Shown here piece after piece: positions 9,785 to 18,627 of a stretch of 64,000 nucleotides of DNA (its first letter is position 1; each line of letters opens with the position of its first letter). A program made the position numbers and the translations under genes. A model generated the notes under the pieces. That model did not search any database. It had not been told where the DNA came from and saw only the letters and a list, made by a program, of their open reading frames with translations. This DNA comes from Verrucomicrobiaceae bacterium (GTDB lineage Bacteria > Verrucomicrobiota > Verrucomicrobiia > Verrucomicrobiales > Verrucomicrobiaceae): contig JAEUHM010000011.1 of assembly GCA_016795485.1 (NCBI GenBank), positions 1 through 64,000 on the forward strand, in the 5' to 3' direction.

Positions 9785-10044
9785 ATGGACGCCCAGCGAT
9801 TGCTGTTTCGCAATGTGAAGGTACGTCCCGACTACATCGGGCTTCCCTACCTGTTGGAGCTGGCCAAGGTGGGTCCCCCGCACCCTTAGGCAGAAGAGGC
9901 GCAGCAGCAGTTGGTGCTTCGCTTTGGCACTGATCACGGCTCCAATTGGAATCTTTGGAGCAAACGCATCGCAGATGAACTCAAGGACCGATGACCGTAC
10001 GCATTTTCAATTTGCACGGCGGGCTGATGGGCGTGGACGTCTAA
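9785..10044 (+). pseudogene. Possible decayed coding remnant with in-frame stop and overlapping second remnant
   Basis: A frame beginning ATG at 9785 reads 34 codons (contains 'QRLLFRNVKVRPDYIGLPYL') to a TAG at 9887-9889. It then continues in the same frame for another 34 protein-like codons ('QQLVLRFGTDHGSNWNLW') to a TGA at 9992-9994. That TGA overlaps an ATG (ATGA) that opens a 17-codon frame ending at 10044. The arrangement looks like two translationally coupled genes that have decayed. I do not recognise either product, and the call rests only on protein-like composition and the ATGA overlap. Confidence 0.3.
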
Positions 10045-10124
10045 AGTACGTGACTCGCCTGCCAGGACGGATCAAGCATTGTCGCTGGTGGTGTTTCTAA
10101 TGCCAATCGGCTCCCGGACCTGCT

Positions 10125-11420
10125 CTATCGCTTTTTCGGCGCGGCCTTCTTGGCAGGAGACTCCTTTTTCGCGGCGGCTTGGGTCTTCGGGACAGGCTTC
10201 TTCGCCTTGGCTGAAGAAGCGGCTGCAGCCTTGGGCTTTGCGGCGGCCTTTGGTGCTGGAGCTTTAGTAGCTTTTGGCTTTTCGGTGACCTTCGGGGCTG
10301 CTTTGGGAGCTTTCTCGACCTTCACAGGTGCAGGCGGTGGGCTTGGCGGCTCCTCCTCTTCCTCTTCTTGAACTTCTGGCTCCTGGGTGAACGTTGGCTC
10401 AGGTTCTGGCTCGCCGATGTCATCCAGAGTGCCACCCAAGAGGGCGACAAAGCTGCTGAGATCATCATCGGTGTCAGAAAGGCCTTCGTCATCAGCATCT
10501 TCGTCATCAGCCTGTTTGGCCAATTGTGGAAGCAAGGGTGAAGAGAGCTTTGGCTTCTTCTTATTCAGGTTTGCGTTGCGGAGTGCCTTCGGAATCGGGT
10601 CTTCCTTCTTCTGCAATGCACGACGCAACTTCCGCAAAGCGATGTTCTGAAGCTGGCGGATACGCTCCCGCGTAACCCCAAACTCCTGGCCGACTTCTTC
10701 AAGAGTGCGTGCCTTCTGGCCGTTCAGGCCGAAACGGGCGTCAATGATTTTGCGCTCGCGCTCGTCCAGCACGGTGAGCAGTCCGTCGAGCTGGCCGTGC
10801 ATGTTCTTGTGACTCAGCATCTCGAACGGAGTCTGGGCGGTCTCGTCCCCAACGATCTCGCCAAACTCGGTGCTGTCGTCCTCGCTTATGGGTGCGTCCA
10901 GGGAAGCTGGGCGCATGGAGGCGACTTTCAGTTGGGAGAGCTTTGCGCGGTCGATGCCGATCTCTTCAGAAAGTTCGTCGTCAGTGGGTTCACGGCCGAG
11001 TTCTTCGGACATGGCCATAGCCACACGGCGCATCTTGCTGATCTTGTCCACCATGTGCACGGGCAGACGGATGGTCTTAGACTGGTTGGCCAAAGCACGC
11101 TTGATGGACTGTTTGATCCACCATGCCGCATAAGTAGAGAGCTTGCCGCCTTTGTTGGGGTCAAAGCGTTCCACGGCTTTCATGAGACCGATGTTGCCCT
11201 CAGAGATGAGGTCAAGCAGCGGGAGGCCATAGTTGGCGTAATCTTGAGCGATTTTGACGACCAGACGCAAGTTAGCGCGGATCATGTGAGACCGCGCCTC
11301 TGGATCGCCGCGCTTGATGCGCTCGGCGAGCTCAATCTCCTGATCAGGGGTCAGCAAGTCAGTCTTGCCGATCTCCCTGAGGTAGATCTTGATTCCGCCG
11401 TCGAGTTCCATGTTGAACAT
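10125..11420 (-). CDS. Sigma-70 family RNA polymerase sigma factor with acidic and histone-H1-like C-terminal tail
   Basis: A 431-aa sigma-70 protein of the RpoD/RpoS type. It begins directly at region 1.2 ('IKIYLREIGK') and lacks region 1.1. Region 2 spans about 45-115 ('GNIGLMKAVERFDP', 'STYAAWWIKQSI'), region 3 about 120-200 and region 4 about 212-265 ('TLEEVGQEFGVTRERIRQ'). The protein should then end, but it continues for about 160 residues: an acidic segment (about 304-360, including a run of six Glu) followed by a Lys/Ala/Pro-rich tail (about 366-431) resembling histone H1 or bacterial KA-rich DNA-binding tails. It may be the primary or a group-2 sigma factor; sequence alone does not decide. 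The start could also be the Met three codons inward. Confidence 0.9.
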   Translation of the reverse strand: MFNMELDGGIKIYLREIGKTDLLTPDQEIELAERIKRGDPEARSHMIRANLRLVVKIAQDYANYGLPLLDLISEGNIGLMKAVERFDPNKGGKLSTYAAWWIKQSIKRALANQSKTIRLPVHMVDKISKMRRVAMAMSEELGREPTDDELSEEIGIDRAKLSQLKVASMRPASLDAPISEDDSTEFGEIVGDETAQTPFEMLSHKNMHGQLDGLLTVLDERERKIIDARFGLNGQKARTLEEVGQEFGVTRERIRQLQNIALRKLRRALQKKEDPIPKALRNANLNKKKPKLSSPLLPQLAKQADDEDADDEGLSDTDDDLSSFVALLGGTLDDIGEPEPEPTFTQEPEVQEEEEEEPPSPPPAPVKVEKAPKAAPKVTEKPKATKAPAPKAAAKPKAAAASSAKAKKPVPKTQAAAKKESPAKKAAPKKR

Positions 11421-11776
11421 ACAAAACTGATAAAATTAATAGGTGAAATGATAGTTTGGACTTGGCCTCTATGAGAGTGCCGTGGAGAGCGCTAGATTCC
11501 CCTGCGCTCCGTGGTGTTTCGCCCTGTTAGTTGCAACAAGCGTGCCAATAAGGTGGCTGAGAGGGGCGGAAAACACCGGGGAGGAGCAGTTAATAACAAA
11601 ACGTAGCCAGAGGCAAGTCTGTCATTTCATTTTCAACGGATTTTTTCAGTTGCGTCAATCTTATTTTCAATATTGCCAAACAAATACGGGTTTTGGGTGC
11701 TTTTTGAGGGGTTTGGGCGGCTCAGAACCACGTTTTCGCTCGACTCATCGCGGCTGGCTCGTCAGCATTTGCGCGC
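11421..11776. other. Intergenic region between divergent sigma factor and gntP-like genes
   Basis: A 356-bp stretch that must hold the promoters of both divergent genes. The part from about 11590 to 11700 is clearly AT-richer than its surroundings. I find no convincing -35/-10 pair, long inverted repeat or RNA gene in it. Confidence 0.5.
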
Positions 11777-13255
11777 ATGTCTCCCCAAACTTGGCCTTTC
11801 GTCATCCTCGCCGTCAGCGTGGCATTCATCATTGTAGGTATCAGCAAGCTAAGGCTGCACGCGTTTGTTGCCTTGATCCTCGCGGCGCTGCTGGCTGGGC
11901 TGATGACAGGCAAGGACACGTGGGATATCGTTCAAAAGGACGGCAAGGTGAAAACCATGTCGGGGTTGGTGGGCACTGTGGAGATGGTTGCCAAAGGGCT
12001 CGGGGATACGGCGAGAGATATTGCCATATCCATCGCTCTGGCGGCCATTATAGGCATGTGCCTGATGGAGAGTGGTGGTGCGGACAAGGTGGTGCGGCGA
12101 TTTCTGGCCTTTTTTGGTGAGAAACGAGCGGGTTGGGCGCTTTTATGGAGCACGTTCCTGCTGAGTGCGCCGATCTTCTTTGACACGATGTTCATGCTGA
12201 TGGCCCCGCTGGCCATGGCGCTATGCATGAGGACGGGTAAAGACTACGTGCTCTACATTCTTGCCGTTTGTTGTGCAGGAACCATCACTCACTCGATGAC
12301 AGTGCCGCATCCAGGGCCTGTCGCTGTGGTGGAAGACCTCAAACTCAACGTCGGCGAGTCGATTGTCGGCGGAATGTTGGTCGGGGCGGTGGTTTCAGCA
12401 CTGGGTTTCCTGGTGAGCGGGTGGCTCAATCGTCGGGTGCAAGTTCCGCTGAGAGGGTCTGGTAGCCTTTCATTGAACAACCTGGAAGGCATTAGCAGTA
12501 AGCCCGAAAGTGAACTTCCCTCATTCTTCTGGAGCATCACGCCTGTTATTTTGCCGATCATTCTGATCAGCTTAACCACTGTTTTTGAGTTGGCGCACTC
12601 GGGTGCGGCCAAAGGAGTGCCATGGGGACAAGCCATGGTGGCCACGTTGGGAGGTGAAGCCTCATTTGCCAAGGTGCGCGCCTGGGTGGACTTCGTTGGA
12701 CACAAAAACATAGCACTGACGATCGGGGCATTCATTGCGCTCGTCGTGCTAGCAAGGCAGTGCAAGTTTGGCCTCAAGAAGCTCGAAGAGCTCGTGGGCC
12801 CTCCGCTAGAGACTGCCGGCATGATCATTCTGATCACTAGTGCTGGGGGAGCATTTGGTGCGGCACTTCGGAGTGCTGGGGTAGGTGATGCAGTGAAGGC
12901 CGTTGCTCAAGACTACAGCATCAATCTTGTCCTGCTTGGCTGGTTGGTAGCGGCTGTGGTGCGTGTGGCGCAAGGCTCGGCAACAGTAGGAATGCTCACC
13001 GCGTCCTCTATCATGGCGCCCATGCTTGCTGCCGGTTCCCTTGACTGCCACCCCGTCTATTTGTTCATGAGTATCGGCTTCGGAGCCATGTTCTGCTCCT
13101 GGATGAACGACAGCGGCTTCTGGGTGGTGTCTCGCCTGTCCGGCATGACCGAAAAAGAAACGCTCAAGACTTGGTCAGTTCAGCTCACGGCAGATTCTGT
13201 GATAGGCCTAGCGGTGGTGTTTCTGCTTAGCCGTGTTCTTCCGTTTCCGTTCTGA
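11777..13255 (+). CDS. GntP-family permease (gluconate or related organic-acid:H+ symporter)
   Basis: A 492-aa hydrophobic protein with about 12-14 membrane segments starting at residue 7 ('FVILAVSVAFIIVGISKL'). Family hallmarks of GntP transporters are visible: 'LSAPIFFDTMFMLMAPLAMAL', 'THSMTVPHPGPVAVVEDL', and the C-terminal 'AQGSATVGMLTASSIMAP' and 'SWMNDSGFWVVSRLSGMTEKETLKTWS' regions. The length is slightly above E. coli GntP (about 440 aa) because of a longer first cytoplasmic loop (residues 45-65) and an insert near 230-250. It is a single gene followed by a strong hairpin. The substrate (gluconate, glycerate or other) cannot be read from sequence. Confidence 0.92.
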   Translation: MSPQTWPFVILAVSVAFIIVGISKLRLHAFVALILAALLAGLMTGKDTWDIVQKDGKVKTMSGLVGTVEMVAKGLGDTARDIAISIALAAIIGMCLMESGGADKVVRRFLAFFGEKRAGWALLWSTFLLSAPIFFDTMFMLMAPLAMALCMRTGKDYVLYILAVCCAGTITHSMTVPHPGPVAVVEDLKLNVGESIVGGMLVGAVVSALGFLVSGWLNRRVQVPLRGSGSLSLNNLEGISSKPESELPSFFWSITPVILPIILISLTTVFELAHSGAAKGVPWGQAMVATLGGEASFAKVRAWVDFVGHKNIALTIGAFIALVVLARQCKFGLKKLEELVGPPLETAGMIILITSAGGAFGAALRSAGVGDAVKAVAQDYSINLVLLGWLVAAVVRVAQGSATVGMLTASSIMAPMLAAGSLDCHPVYLFMSIGFGAMFCSWMNDSGFWVVSRLSGMTEKETLKTWSVQLTADSVIGLAVVFLLSRVLPFPF

Positions 13256-13265
13256 ATCTAAATGA

Positions 13266-13297
13266 AAGAGGCCAGGCTTTTTGGGGCCTGACCTCTT
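13266..13297. terminator. Bidirectional terminator between gntP-like gene and oxidoreductase gene
   Basis: The inverted repeat AAGAGGCCAGGC / GCCTGACCTCTT forms a 12-bp stem with one G-T mismatch around an 8-nt T/G-rich loop. It lies between two convergent genes, immediately after the stop at 13255, and can serve both strands. Confidence 0.75.
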
Positions 13298-13336
13298 CAG
13301 AGATTGCGGATGATTGCTGCACGAAGCAGCCCCACA

Positions 13337-14800
13337 TTATGCCATGTCGTTGTATTCGCGGTCTTTGGTGATGCCTGGCAGCGGCACGGGGTAACGACCT
13401 TCAGCGTTGGCCTTGATCGGAGCTGGTCCATCCAAAGTCAGTTTGTCGCTGTTAGGGGAGAACTCGTGCTGAACTTGCATGAAGCCATCATAAGTAACTG
13501 CTTGGCCCGTATGACATGCCATACGGCCCATGCTGGTGACGACACTCGCTGCGACACCACGCTCAAGCTCGTTGTAAGGCTTGTTGTTGCGGATGGCGTC
13601 GATGAAGTCTTCCCACTCAAGGTCGTAGGGGTTGGCTTCAGGTTGCTTGGCAGCCCAGAGCACGCTGTCTGGCAGTTTTGCGGCTTCCACAGCGGCGGGT
13701 GCATCACCCGATTTCTTCTTGATGCGAGCGGATTTGGACTCACGCAGGCGAACAGGCACATGACCCTTCAAGATAAGTGCATTGCTGGGTGCGTGACCCG
13801 CGCTGCTGACCACTGCCATGCCTTTGGTGCCGTGCACGTAGGTGGCAAACTCGTTCTGGCAGTTGGAAATGTTACGACCTTCAAAGAAGAACTTGGTGCC
13901 GTCCTTCCAGGTGTACTCACAGGTGTAGTTGTCGAAGTTTTGGTCCACAAAGTTGCCTCTGTCCGTACGACCTCCGCTACCCCAGACGTGAGTGGGCCAG
14001 TCGTTCTTCATCCAGCAGGCTTCGTCGATGTTGTGGATGAAGAAATCGCTAAAGCTGCCACCCGAGGCCCAGAGGAAGCTGTGGAATCGCTTGATCTGCC
14101 AGAGCAACTCGGAGGGTTCCAGTTTCTCGTCCCGCTTCTCGGAGAAGCACGTGGCCACAGGAGCCTGCATACGATAGGCGCGAGCGAGGATGATGTCTCC
14201 AATGGCACCGTCTTGGATGCGATCGAACAACTCCTGACGCGCCCGGCAGTGACGGCACATAAGACCGATGCCCACTTTGATACCTTTCTTCTTGGCCTCT
14301 TCGTTGAGCTCCAACATCCGACGAGCACTGGGTGCATCCGCGATCACTGGTTTCTCCATGAAGATGTGGATGCCTTTCTCGATGGCGTATTTGAAGTGTA
14401 CCCAGCGAAAAGCGAGCGGTGTAGCCACGATGGCGACATCACCGGGACGAAGTTGATCCATGGCCTTCTGGTAGGCATCAAAACCGATGAACTTGGTGTC
14501 CTCAGACACAGCCATCCGGTCAGGATGCTTGCCCGTGAGTCCCTCGAAGCTAGCATCCAGGCGATTTTTCTGCACGTCTGCCATCGCCACGAGTTTAATG
14601 GCGGGCTTGGTGGAGAGTGCGTTGCTTGCAGCACCAGATCCACGACCTCCGCATCCGATCAATGCGGCGCGCATGGTGTCGTCGCCAGCGGCGTGGACAA
14701 AGGGAAGTGAAACTCCAGAAAGCACGGACGCTCCAATGGAGGTGCGTTTGATGAAGTCACGACGAGAAACTGCGGACGGAGTAATGATGGGCGAGTCCAT
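13337..14800 (-). CDS. Gfo/Idh/MocA-family oxidoreductase with Tat signal
   Basis: About 487 aa from the ATG at 14800, chosen because it places a twin-arginine signal right at the N-terminus ('SRRDFIKRTSIGASVLSG'). The NAD(P)-binding Rossmann motif 'AALIGCGGRGSGAA' follows, then 'VAIVATPLAFRWVHFKYAIEKGIHIFMEKP', with the family Lys-Pro of the EKP motif. The Gfo/Idh C-terminal beta-sheet domain follows. These exported NAD-dependent dehydrogenases, numerous in Verrucomicrobia and Planctomycetes, are thought to act on sugars or inositols, with a tightly bound cofactor. The substrate here is unknown. It converges on the GntP gene across a shared terminator. Confidence 0.9.
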   Translation of the reverse strand: MDSPIITPSAVSRRDFIKRTSIGASVLSGVSLPFVHAAGDDTMRAALIGCGGRGSGAASNALSTKPAIKLVAMADVQKNRLDASFEGLTGKHPDRMAVSEDTKFIGFDAYQKAMDQLRPGDVAIVATPLAFRWVHFKYAIEKGIHIFMEKPVIADAPSARRMLELNEEAKKKGIKVGIGLMCRHCRARQELFDRIQDGAIGDIILARAYRMQAPVATCFSEKRDEKLEPSELLWQIKRFHSFLWASGGSFSDFFIHNIDEACWMKNDWPTHVWGSGGRTDRGNFVDQNFDNYTCEYTWKDGTKFFFEGRNISNCQNEFATYVHGTKGMAVVSSAGHAPSNALILKGHVPVRLRESKSARIKKKSGDAPAAVEAAKLPDSVLWAAKQPEANPYDLEWEDFIDAIRNNKPYNELERGVAASVVTSMGRMACHTGQAVTYDGFMQVQHEFSPNSDKLTLDGPAPIKANAEGRYPVPLPGITKDREYNDMA

Positions 14801-14875
14801 GGGGAATAATAAAGTGGAGTAACAGTAGATGAAAAGTAACGGAATAATGCAATCCAATCCTTCTGGCTGCTGTCG

Positions 14876-14916
14876 TGAAAAAGGCGGCCAGTCATTGCTG
14901 ACTGGCCGCCCTGCTA
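14876..14916 (-). terminator. Rho-independent terminator of the HtrA-type protease gene
   Basis: A perfect 12-bp inverted repeat, GGCGGCCAGTCA (14883-14894) and TGACTGGCCGCC (14899-14910), encloses a TTGC loop. On the minus strand it is followed by a run of five T. It sits 28 bp past the stop of the protease gene. Confidence 0.85.
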
Positions 14917-14943
14917 AAAGTGATTCGGGTATTACCTGAGGGA

Positions 14944-16590
14944 TTACTCCTCGTCTCCGGGAATGATCACTGAGTCCTTTTTGCCCGCTCGGATGATGCG
15001 GAGGAAGATAGGCTCTTTCCCGAGTTTCTGCAGTCCTTTGGTGTCTGCCATCGAGTTGATGCGAGTTGTATTGATGCCCGTAATCACATCGCCTTCTTCT
15101 AGTCCAGCGCCTCCTGCGGCGGAGTTTGGCTTCACTTCGAGCACGACAACGCCGTTCAAGCCGTCTTCGACATCATAGCGCTGGCGCAACCCCGGCGTGA
15201 GGTCCTGAACGGTCACTCCTGGAATGAGTTCGGCTGGTGATGCCTTCTTGATTTGCTCCTGACCGCTTCCGGATTTGCTCCCGGACCGTTTTCCGCCCGA
15301 CAAGAGTTCCTCGTCAGAAATCGCTTCGAGCGTGGCAGTTATCGTGATTTTCTTTCCATCGCGGAATACCTCCAGCGGCAGCTTAGTGCCTGGCTTGGAT
15401 ACGCCCACGATGCGAGTTAGACCAACACTGTCCTCCACTTTCTGATTGGCGGCTCCCACGATAACATCACCCCGCTCCAGACCGGCTTTTTCAGCTGGGG
15501 ATCCTGGCGTGACGTCGTCGACCCACGCGCCTGCATCACTTTCCATGCCCATGACTTTGCCGAGGCCCTCACGGACTGGCCCCATTTTGACGCCAAGGTA
15601 TCCGCGCGTCACCTGACCATCATCTACCAGGTCTTCGGCTATGCTGAGTGCCAAGTTGATGGGAATCGAGAACCCAATACCAGCGTTCATGCCGCTGCGG
15701 CTAAGAATCGCCGTGTTGATCCCAATGACACGACCTGTCGCATCAAGCAGGGGGCCACCTGAGTTGCCAGGATTGATCGAGGCATCGGTTTGGATGAAAT
15801 CTTGGATGCCAGCAAGTTGACTGGAGGAGGGAAGACCAATTCCAGTACGACCCATGGCGCTGATGATGCCGAGCGTCACCGATTGGCTGAGTTCCATTGG
15901 GCTGCCGGCGGCGAGAACGACGTCTCCCACCCGAAGTTTGGAACTGTCTCCTATAGTGGCGAAAGGCAGGTTCTTACCGTCGATCTTAATGAGTGCCACA
16001 TCCGCACGTGGGTCAGCACCGATCAGTTTGGCGTCATAGGCTTTGGTCTCGTTGCCAATGGTGACCTCAATCTTCTCAGCGTCTTCGATGACGTGATTGT
16101 TGGTCAAGATGTAACCGTCTGGAGTGATCACCACACCCGACCCTGTGCCTTTCTGGAGTCTGCCTTGGGGTTGGCGCTGTTCTTCACGACGTGGAGTGCG
16201 GCGAGGTGGAGCATCTTCGTCACTGTCAGGCGAACCGAAATTGTCGTCGCCAAAAGGAAGGCCGAAGAACCGACGGAAATACTCCCGCAATTGCGGATCG
16301 ATGTCTTCCATGCTGCGGCCGTGTCCTCCCATGCCCAACTGCCCGCCGCCCACGCGCACAGATGGAGTAACTCGCACAACGGTGGGCAGTATCTTCTCCA
16401 CCACGGGTGCATAGCTCAACTGAGCCTGTCCACCGGCTGGCAGCGGAGTGTTGTCGATCTTTAGTTTTGCCCGCAGTTCGGAAGCGGTGATCTTCGGAGC
16501 ATCAGTCTTTGGCGATTCTGCGATCGCCAGCAAAGCAGCCCCACAGGCCAGCAGGACTGCGGTGCCAACGGTAGCTTGTTTGGTTTTCAT
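14944..16590 (-). CDS. HtrA/Deg-type periplasmic serine protease with two PDZ domains
   Basis: 548 aa from the ATG at 16590, which opens a signal peptide ('MKTKQATVGTAVLLACGAAL'). The trypsin-like domain holds the full triad: H166 in 'ILTNNHVIEDA', D197 in 'DPRADVALIKI' and S277 in 'NPGNSGGPLLD'. Two PDZ domains follow (about 330-420 and 450-548). A glycine- and proline-rich, charged insertion (about 80-145) lies before the protease core in place of the usual Q-linker. Role in the family: degradation and chaperoning of misfolded envelope proteins. A strong terminator follows. A longer start 19 codons upstream is possible but would bury the signal peptide. Confidence 0.95.
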   Translation of the reverse strand: MKTKQATVGTAVLLACGAALLAIAESPKTDAPKITASELRAKLKIDNTPLPAGGQAQLSYAPVVEKILPTVVRVTPSVRVGGGQLGMGGHGRSMEDIDPQLREYFRRFFGLPFGDDNFGSPDSDEDAPPRRTPRREEQRQPQGRLQKGTGSGVVITPDGYILTNNHVIEDAEKIEVTIGNETKAYDAKLIGADPRADVALIKIDGKNLPFATIGDSSKLRVGDVVLAAGSPMELSQSVTLGIISAMGRTGIGLPSSSQLAGIQDFIQTDASINPGNSGGPLLDATGRVIGINTAILSRSGMNAGIGFSIPINLALSIAEDLVDDGQVTRGYLGVKMGPVREGLGKVMGMESDAGAWVDDVTPGSPAEKAGLERGDVIVGAANQKVEDSVGLTRIVGVSKPGTKLPLEVFRDGKKITITATLEAISDEELLSGGKRSGSKSGSGQEQIKKASPAELIPGVTVQDLTPGLRQRYDVEDGLNGVVVLEVKPNSAAGGAGLEEGDVITGINTTRINSMADTKGLQKLGKEPIFLRIIRAGKKDSVIIPGDEE

Positions 16591-16944
16591 GATTGGGTGA
16601 TTAGCGTTTTTTGGGTTTTTTGTTGTCGGGAATCGGAGAGCCGACATTCAGACCTTTAGAGCTACGTCTGCGGGATTGTATTCCTCCAATCTGCAATGGT
16701 TTTTGAAAACCAGCGGGAAGATGAGGTGATCGCGCAGCACGTCTTGCTCCCGCCGAAGACGGCAGAGTCGCCGCAGACGAGGCGCACTCGAATGGCGACG
16801 GATCAATGCGGACGAGGATCTCTGACCGAACCAGGGCACATGACGAAGATTGTTCTCAAAAATGAAAAATATAAAAATTATAATAAATTGATTGATCGGA
16901 TTCGCGGTTTTGTTATAATTACCATAACTGATAACAAAACTGCC
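16591..16944. other. Divergent intergenic region upstream of HtrA and beta-helix genes
   Basis: A 354-bp region. The right third (about 16855-16940) is strikingly AT-rich and holds the promoter and inverted repeat annotated separately. The rest contains no recognisable gene. A plus-strand frame runs through it into the beta-helix gene but has no protein-like features before the signal peptide. Confidence 0.5.
16892..16940 (+). promoter_or_regulatory. Sigma-70-like promoter overlapped by a perfect 10-bp inverted repeat
   Basis: TTGATC (16892-16897) and a consensus TATAAT (16914-16919) are separated by 16 bp. The inverted repeat GTTTTGTTAT (16907-16916) / ATAACAAAAC (16931-16940), with a 14-nt gap, overlaps the -10 box and the likely start of transcription. 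It ends 4 bp before the ATG at 16945. It could be an operator or a 5'-UTR hairpin limiting ribosome access. Confidence 0.5.
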
Positions 16945-18522
16945 ATGAAAACTTCCCTCAACTTCATCGCTCTTCTCTCCCTCACCGCTTCTGCTGGAGC
17001 CGTAGATCGTTTTGTCTCTCCAACCGGCAAAGATACCAACCCAGGAACCCTTTCCGCTCCTTGGAAAACGATCCAAAAAGCTGCCAACACCGCCAAAGCA
17101 GGCGACACAGTTTACATCCGCAGCGGCAACTATAATGAGAAGGTACAGATCAACGTGAACGGCACTGCTGCAGCACGCATCGTGTTCCGCAACTATCAGT
17201 CTGAGGCTCCAGTCCTTGATCTGAGCGGCGTGACTCCAGGCCACGATCTCAGCGCGATCATCCGCATTCCTTCCCGCTCTCACGTCACGATCCAAGGCCT
17301 GACTCTGAAGAACCTCCGCACCTCAAGCGAGTCGCAAGTGCCCTGCGGCATCCTAGTCGATGGAGCGTGCGCTGGAATCCAATTGCTCGGAAACAAAATC
17401 AGCTACATCGAGCAAAACAACACGGTGAAGAGCAACTGGGACGCAAATGCTCACGGCATCGCCGTCTACGGCACCTCGGGCACGGCCATCACAGGCCTTG
17501 TTATTGATGGAAACGAGCTCTCAAACTTGCGTCTCGGAGCTAGTGAAGCTCTCGCAATCAATGGAAACGTGGATGGTTTCAAAGTGATCAACAACAAAGT
17601 GCATCACTGCAACAATATCGGAATTGATGCGATCGGTTTCGAAGGCACTTGCAGCAACAAGGCACTGGATCGCGCACGCAACGGCATCATCAGTGGCAAC
17701 GTCGTATGGAACATCGACTCTGCCACCAATCCCGCCTATAGCGGCAGCTTTACAAGTGGTGGCGGCTATCGTGCTGCGGCTGGCATCTATGTCGATGGCG
17801 GCACTCAGATTGTGATCGAGCGCAATGATGTGCGCGCTTGCAACTTCGGAGTGGAGTTGGCAAGTGAGCATGCCGCTGGCCGCACAGATTTCATTACCGT
17901 CCGCAACAACCTCCTTCGCCACAACCACGGAGCAGGCATCATCATGGGTGGTTACGATGAGCAGCGCGGCACCACTGAGAACTGCACTGTGCTGAACAAC
18001 ACTCTGTATCAAAACGACACGCTCACCAACTGGGGTGGTCAGATCCAGTTCCAGTTCTATGTAAAGAACAACACCTTCCGTAACAACATTCTCTGGGCCA
18101 GCAGCAAGACCAAGCAGATGATTGTGCACTATCCTGGCAGCGACAGTGCTACCAATGCCCAGAAGGAGTTCGGCTCAGGTAACGTGTTCTCTCACAATCT
18201 CTACTTTTGCGCTGGAGCTTCCTCTTCGGGCGTGAGCTTCGAGATCTTCACTGGTGGCAAGTTCCGCAGCTACAACGGAGTCACCGCCTGGCAGTCCAGT
18301 GGCAAGGTTTCTGGCGATGCAGGGAGCGCTTTTGCGAATCCAAAGTTCGCGACCGCTTCTCCTACCTCCACTTCGGCAAGTTCGGCCTTCAAACTTCTGT
18401 CAGGATCGCCTGCGATCAACTCTGGCAGCACTTCTGTTGTCCCAACCGTCTCAGAAATGGATGTCTTTGCTGAAAGCCGTCTCAAGGGTGGTCGCGTAGA
18501 TCGCGGTGCAGATGAGTTTTGA
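16945..18522 (+). CDS. Secreted right-handed parallel beta-helix (pectate-lyase-like) protein
   Basis: 525 aa. The ATG at 16945 is chosen because it opens a typical signal peptide ('MKTSLNFIALLSLTASAGA', mature VDRFVSPTGKD). The N-terminal 'FVSPTGKDTNPGTLSAPWKTIQKAAN' region is the DUF1565-type entry of secreted beta-helix proteins. Repeated coils follow ('HVTIQGLTLKNLR', 'VIDGNELSNLRLG', 'ISGNVVWNID', 'ITVRNNLLRHNHGAGIIMG'), ending with a 'GSPAINSGS' segment typical of such proteins. It probably binds or cleaves extracellular polysaccharide. No catalytic set can be assigned. Expression may be controlled through the inverted repeat over its promoter. Confidence 0.85.
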   Translation: MKTSLNFIALLSLTASAGAVDRFVSPTGKDTNPGTLSAPWKTIQKAANTAKAGDTVYIRSGNYNEKVQINVNGTAAARIVFRNYQSEAPVLDLSGVTPGHDLSAIIRIPSRSHVTIQGLTLKNLRTSSESQVPCGILVDGACAGIQLLGNKISYIEQNNTVKSNWDANAHGIAVYGTSGTAITGLVIDGNELSNLRLGASEALAINGNVDGFKVINNKVHHCNNIGIDAIGFEGTCSNKALDRARNGIISGNVVWNIDSATNPAYSGSFTSGGGYRAAAGIYVDGGTQIVIERNDVRACNFGVELASEHAAGRTDFITVRNNLLRHNHGAGIIMGGYDEQRGTTENCTVLNNTLYQNDTLTNWGGQIQFQFYVKNNTFRNNILWASSKTKQMIVHYPGSDSATNAQKEFGSGNVFSHNLYFCAGASSSGVSFEIFTGGKFRSYNGVTAWQSSGKVSGDAGSAFANPKFATASPTSTSASSAFKLLSGSPAINSGSTSVVPTVSEMDVFAESRLKGGRVDRGADEF

Positions 18523-18627
18523 TCTAAAACTCGCAGTTTTGTGATTCAGATGCCCTCAGATTCTCAGTGATGAATGCAGAACACCGCTCTTTTCATCCAC
18601 TGCTAGCGTGTGCTACCTGCTTCTGCC

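Noticed and set aside
13304..14710. 468-aa plus-strand open frame
   Set aside because: Entirely antisense to the Gfo/Idh/MocA oxidoreductase, which has a Tat signal and family motifs. The antisense product has no recognisable features.
18526..18540. Terminator after the beta-helix gene
   Set aside because: AAAACTCGCAGTTTT forms only a 6-bp AT-rich stem with a 3-nt loop and no following T run, too weak to call.
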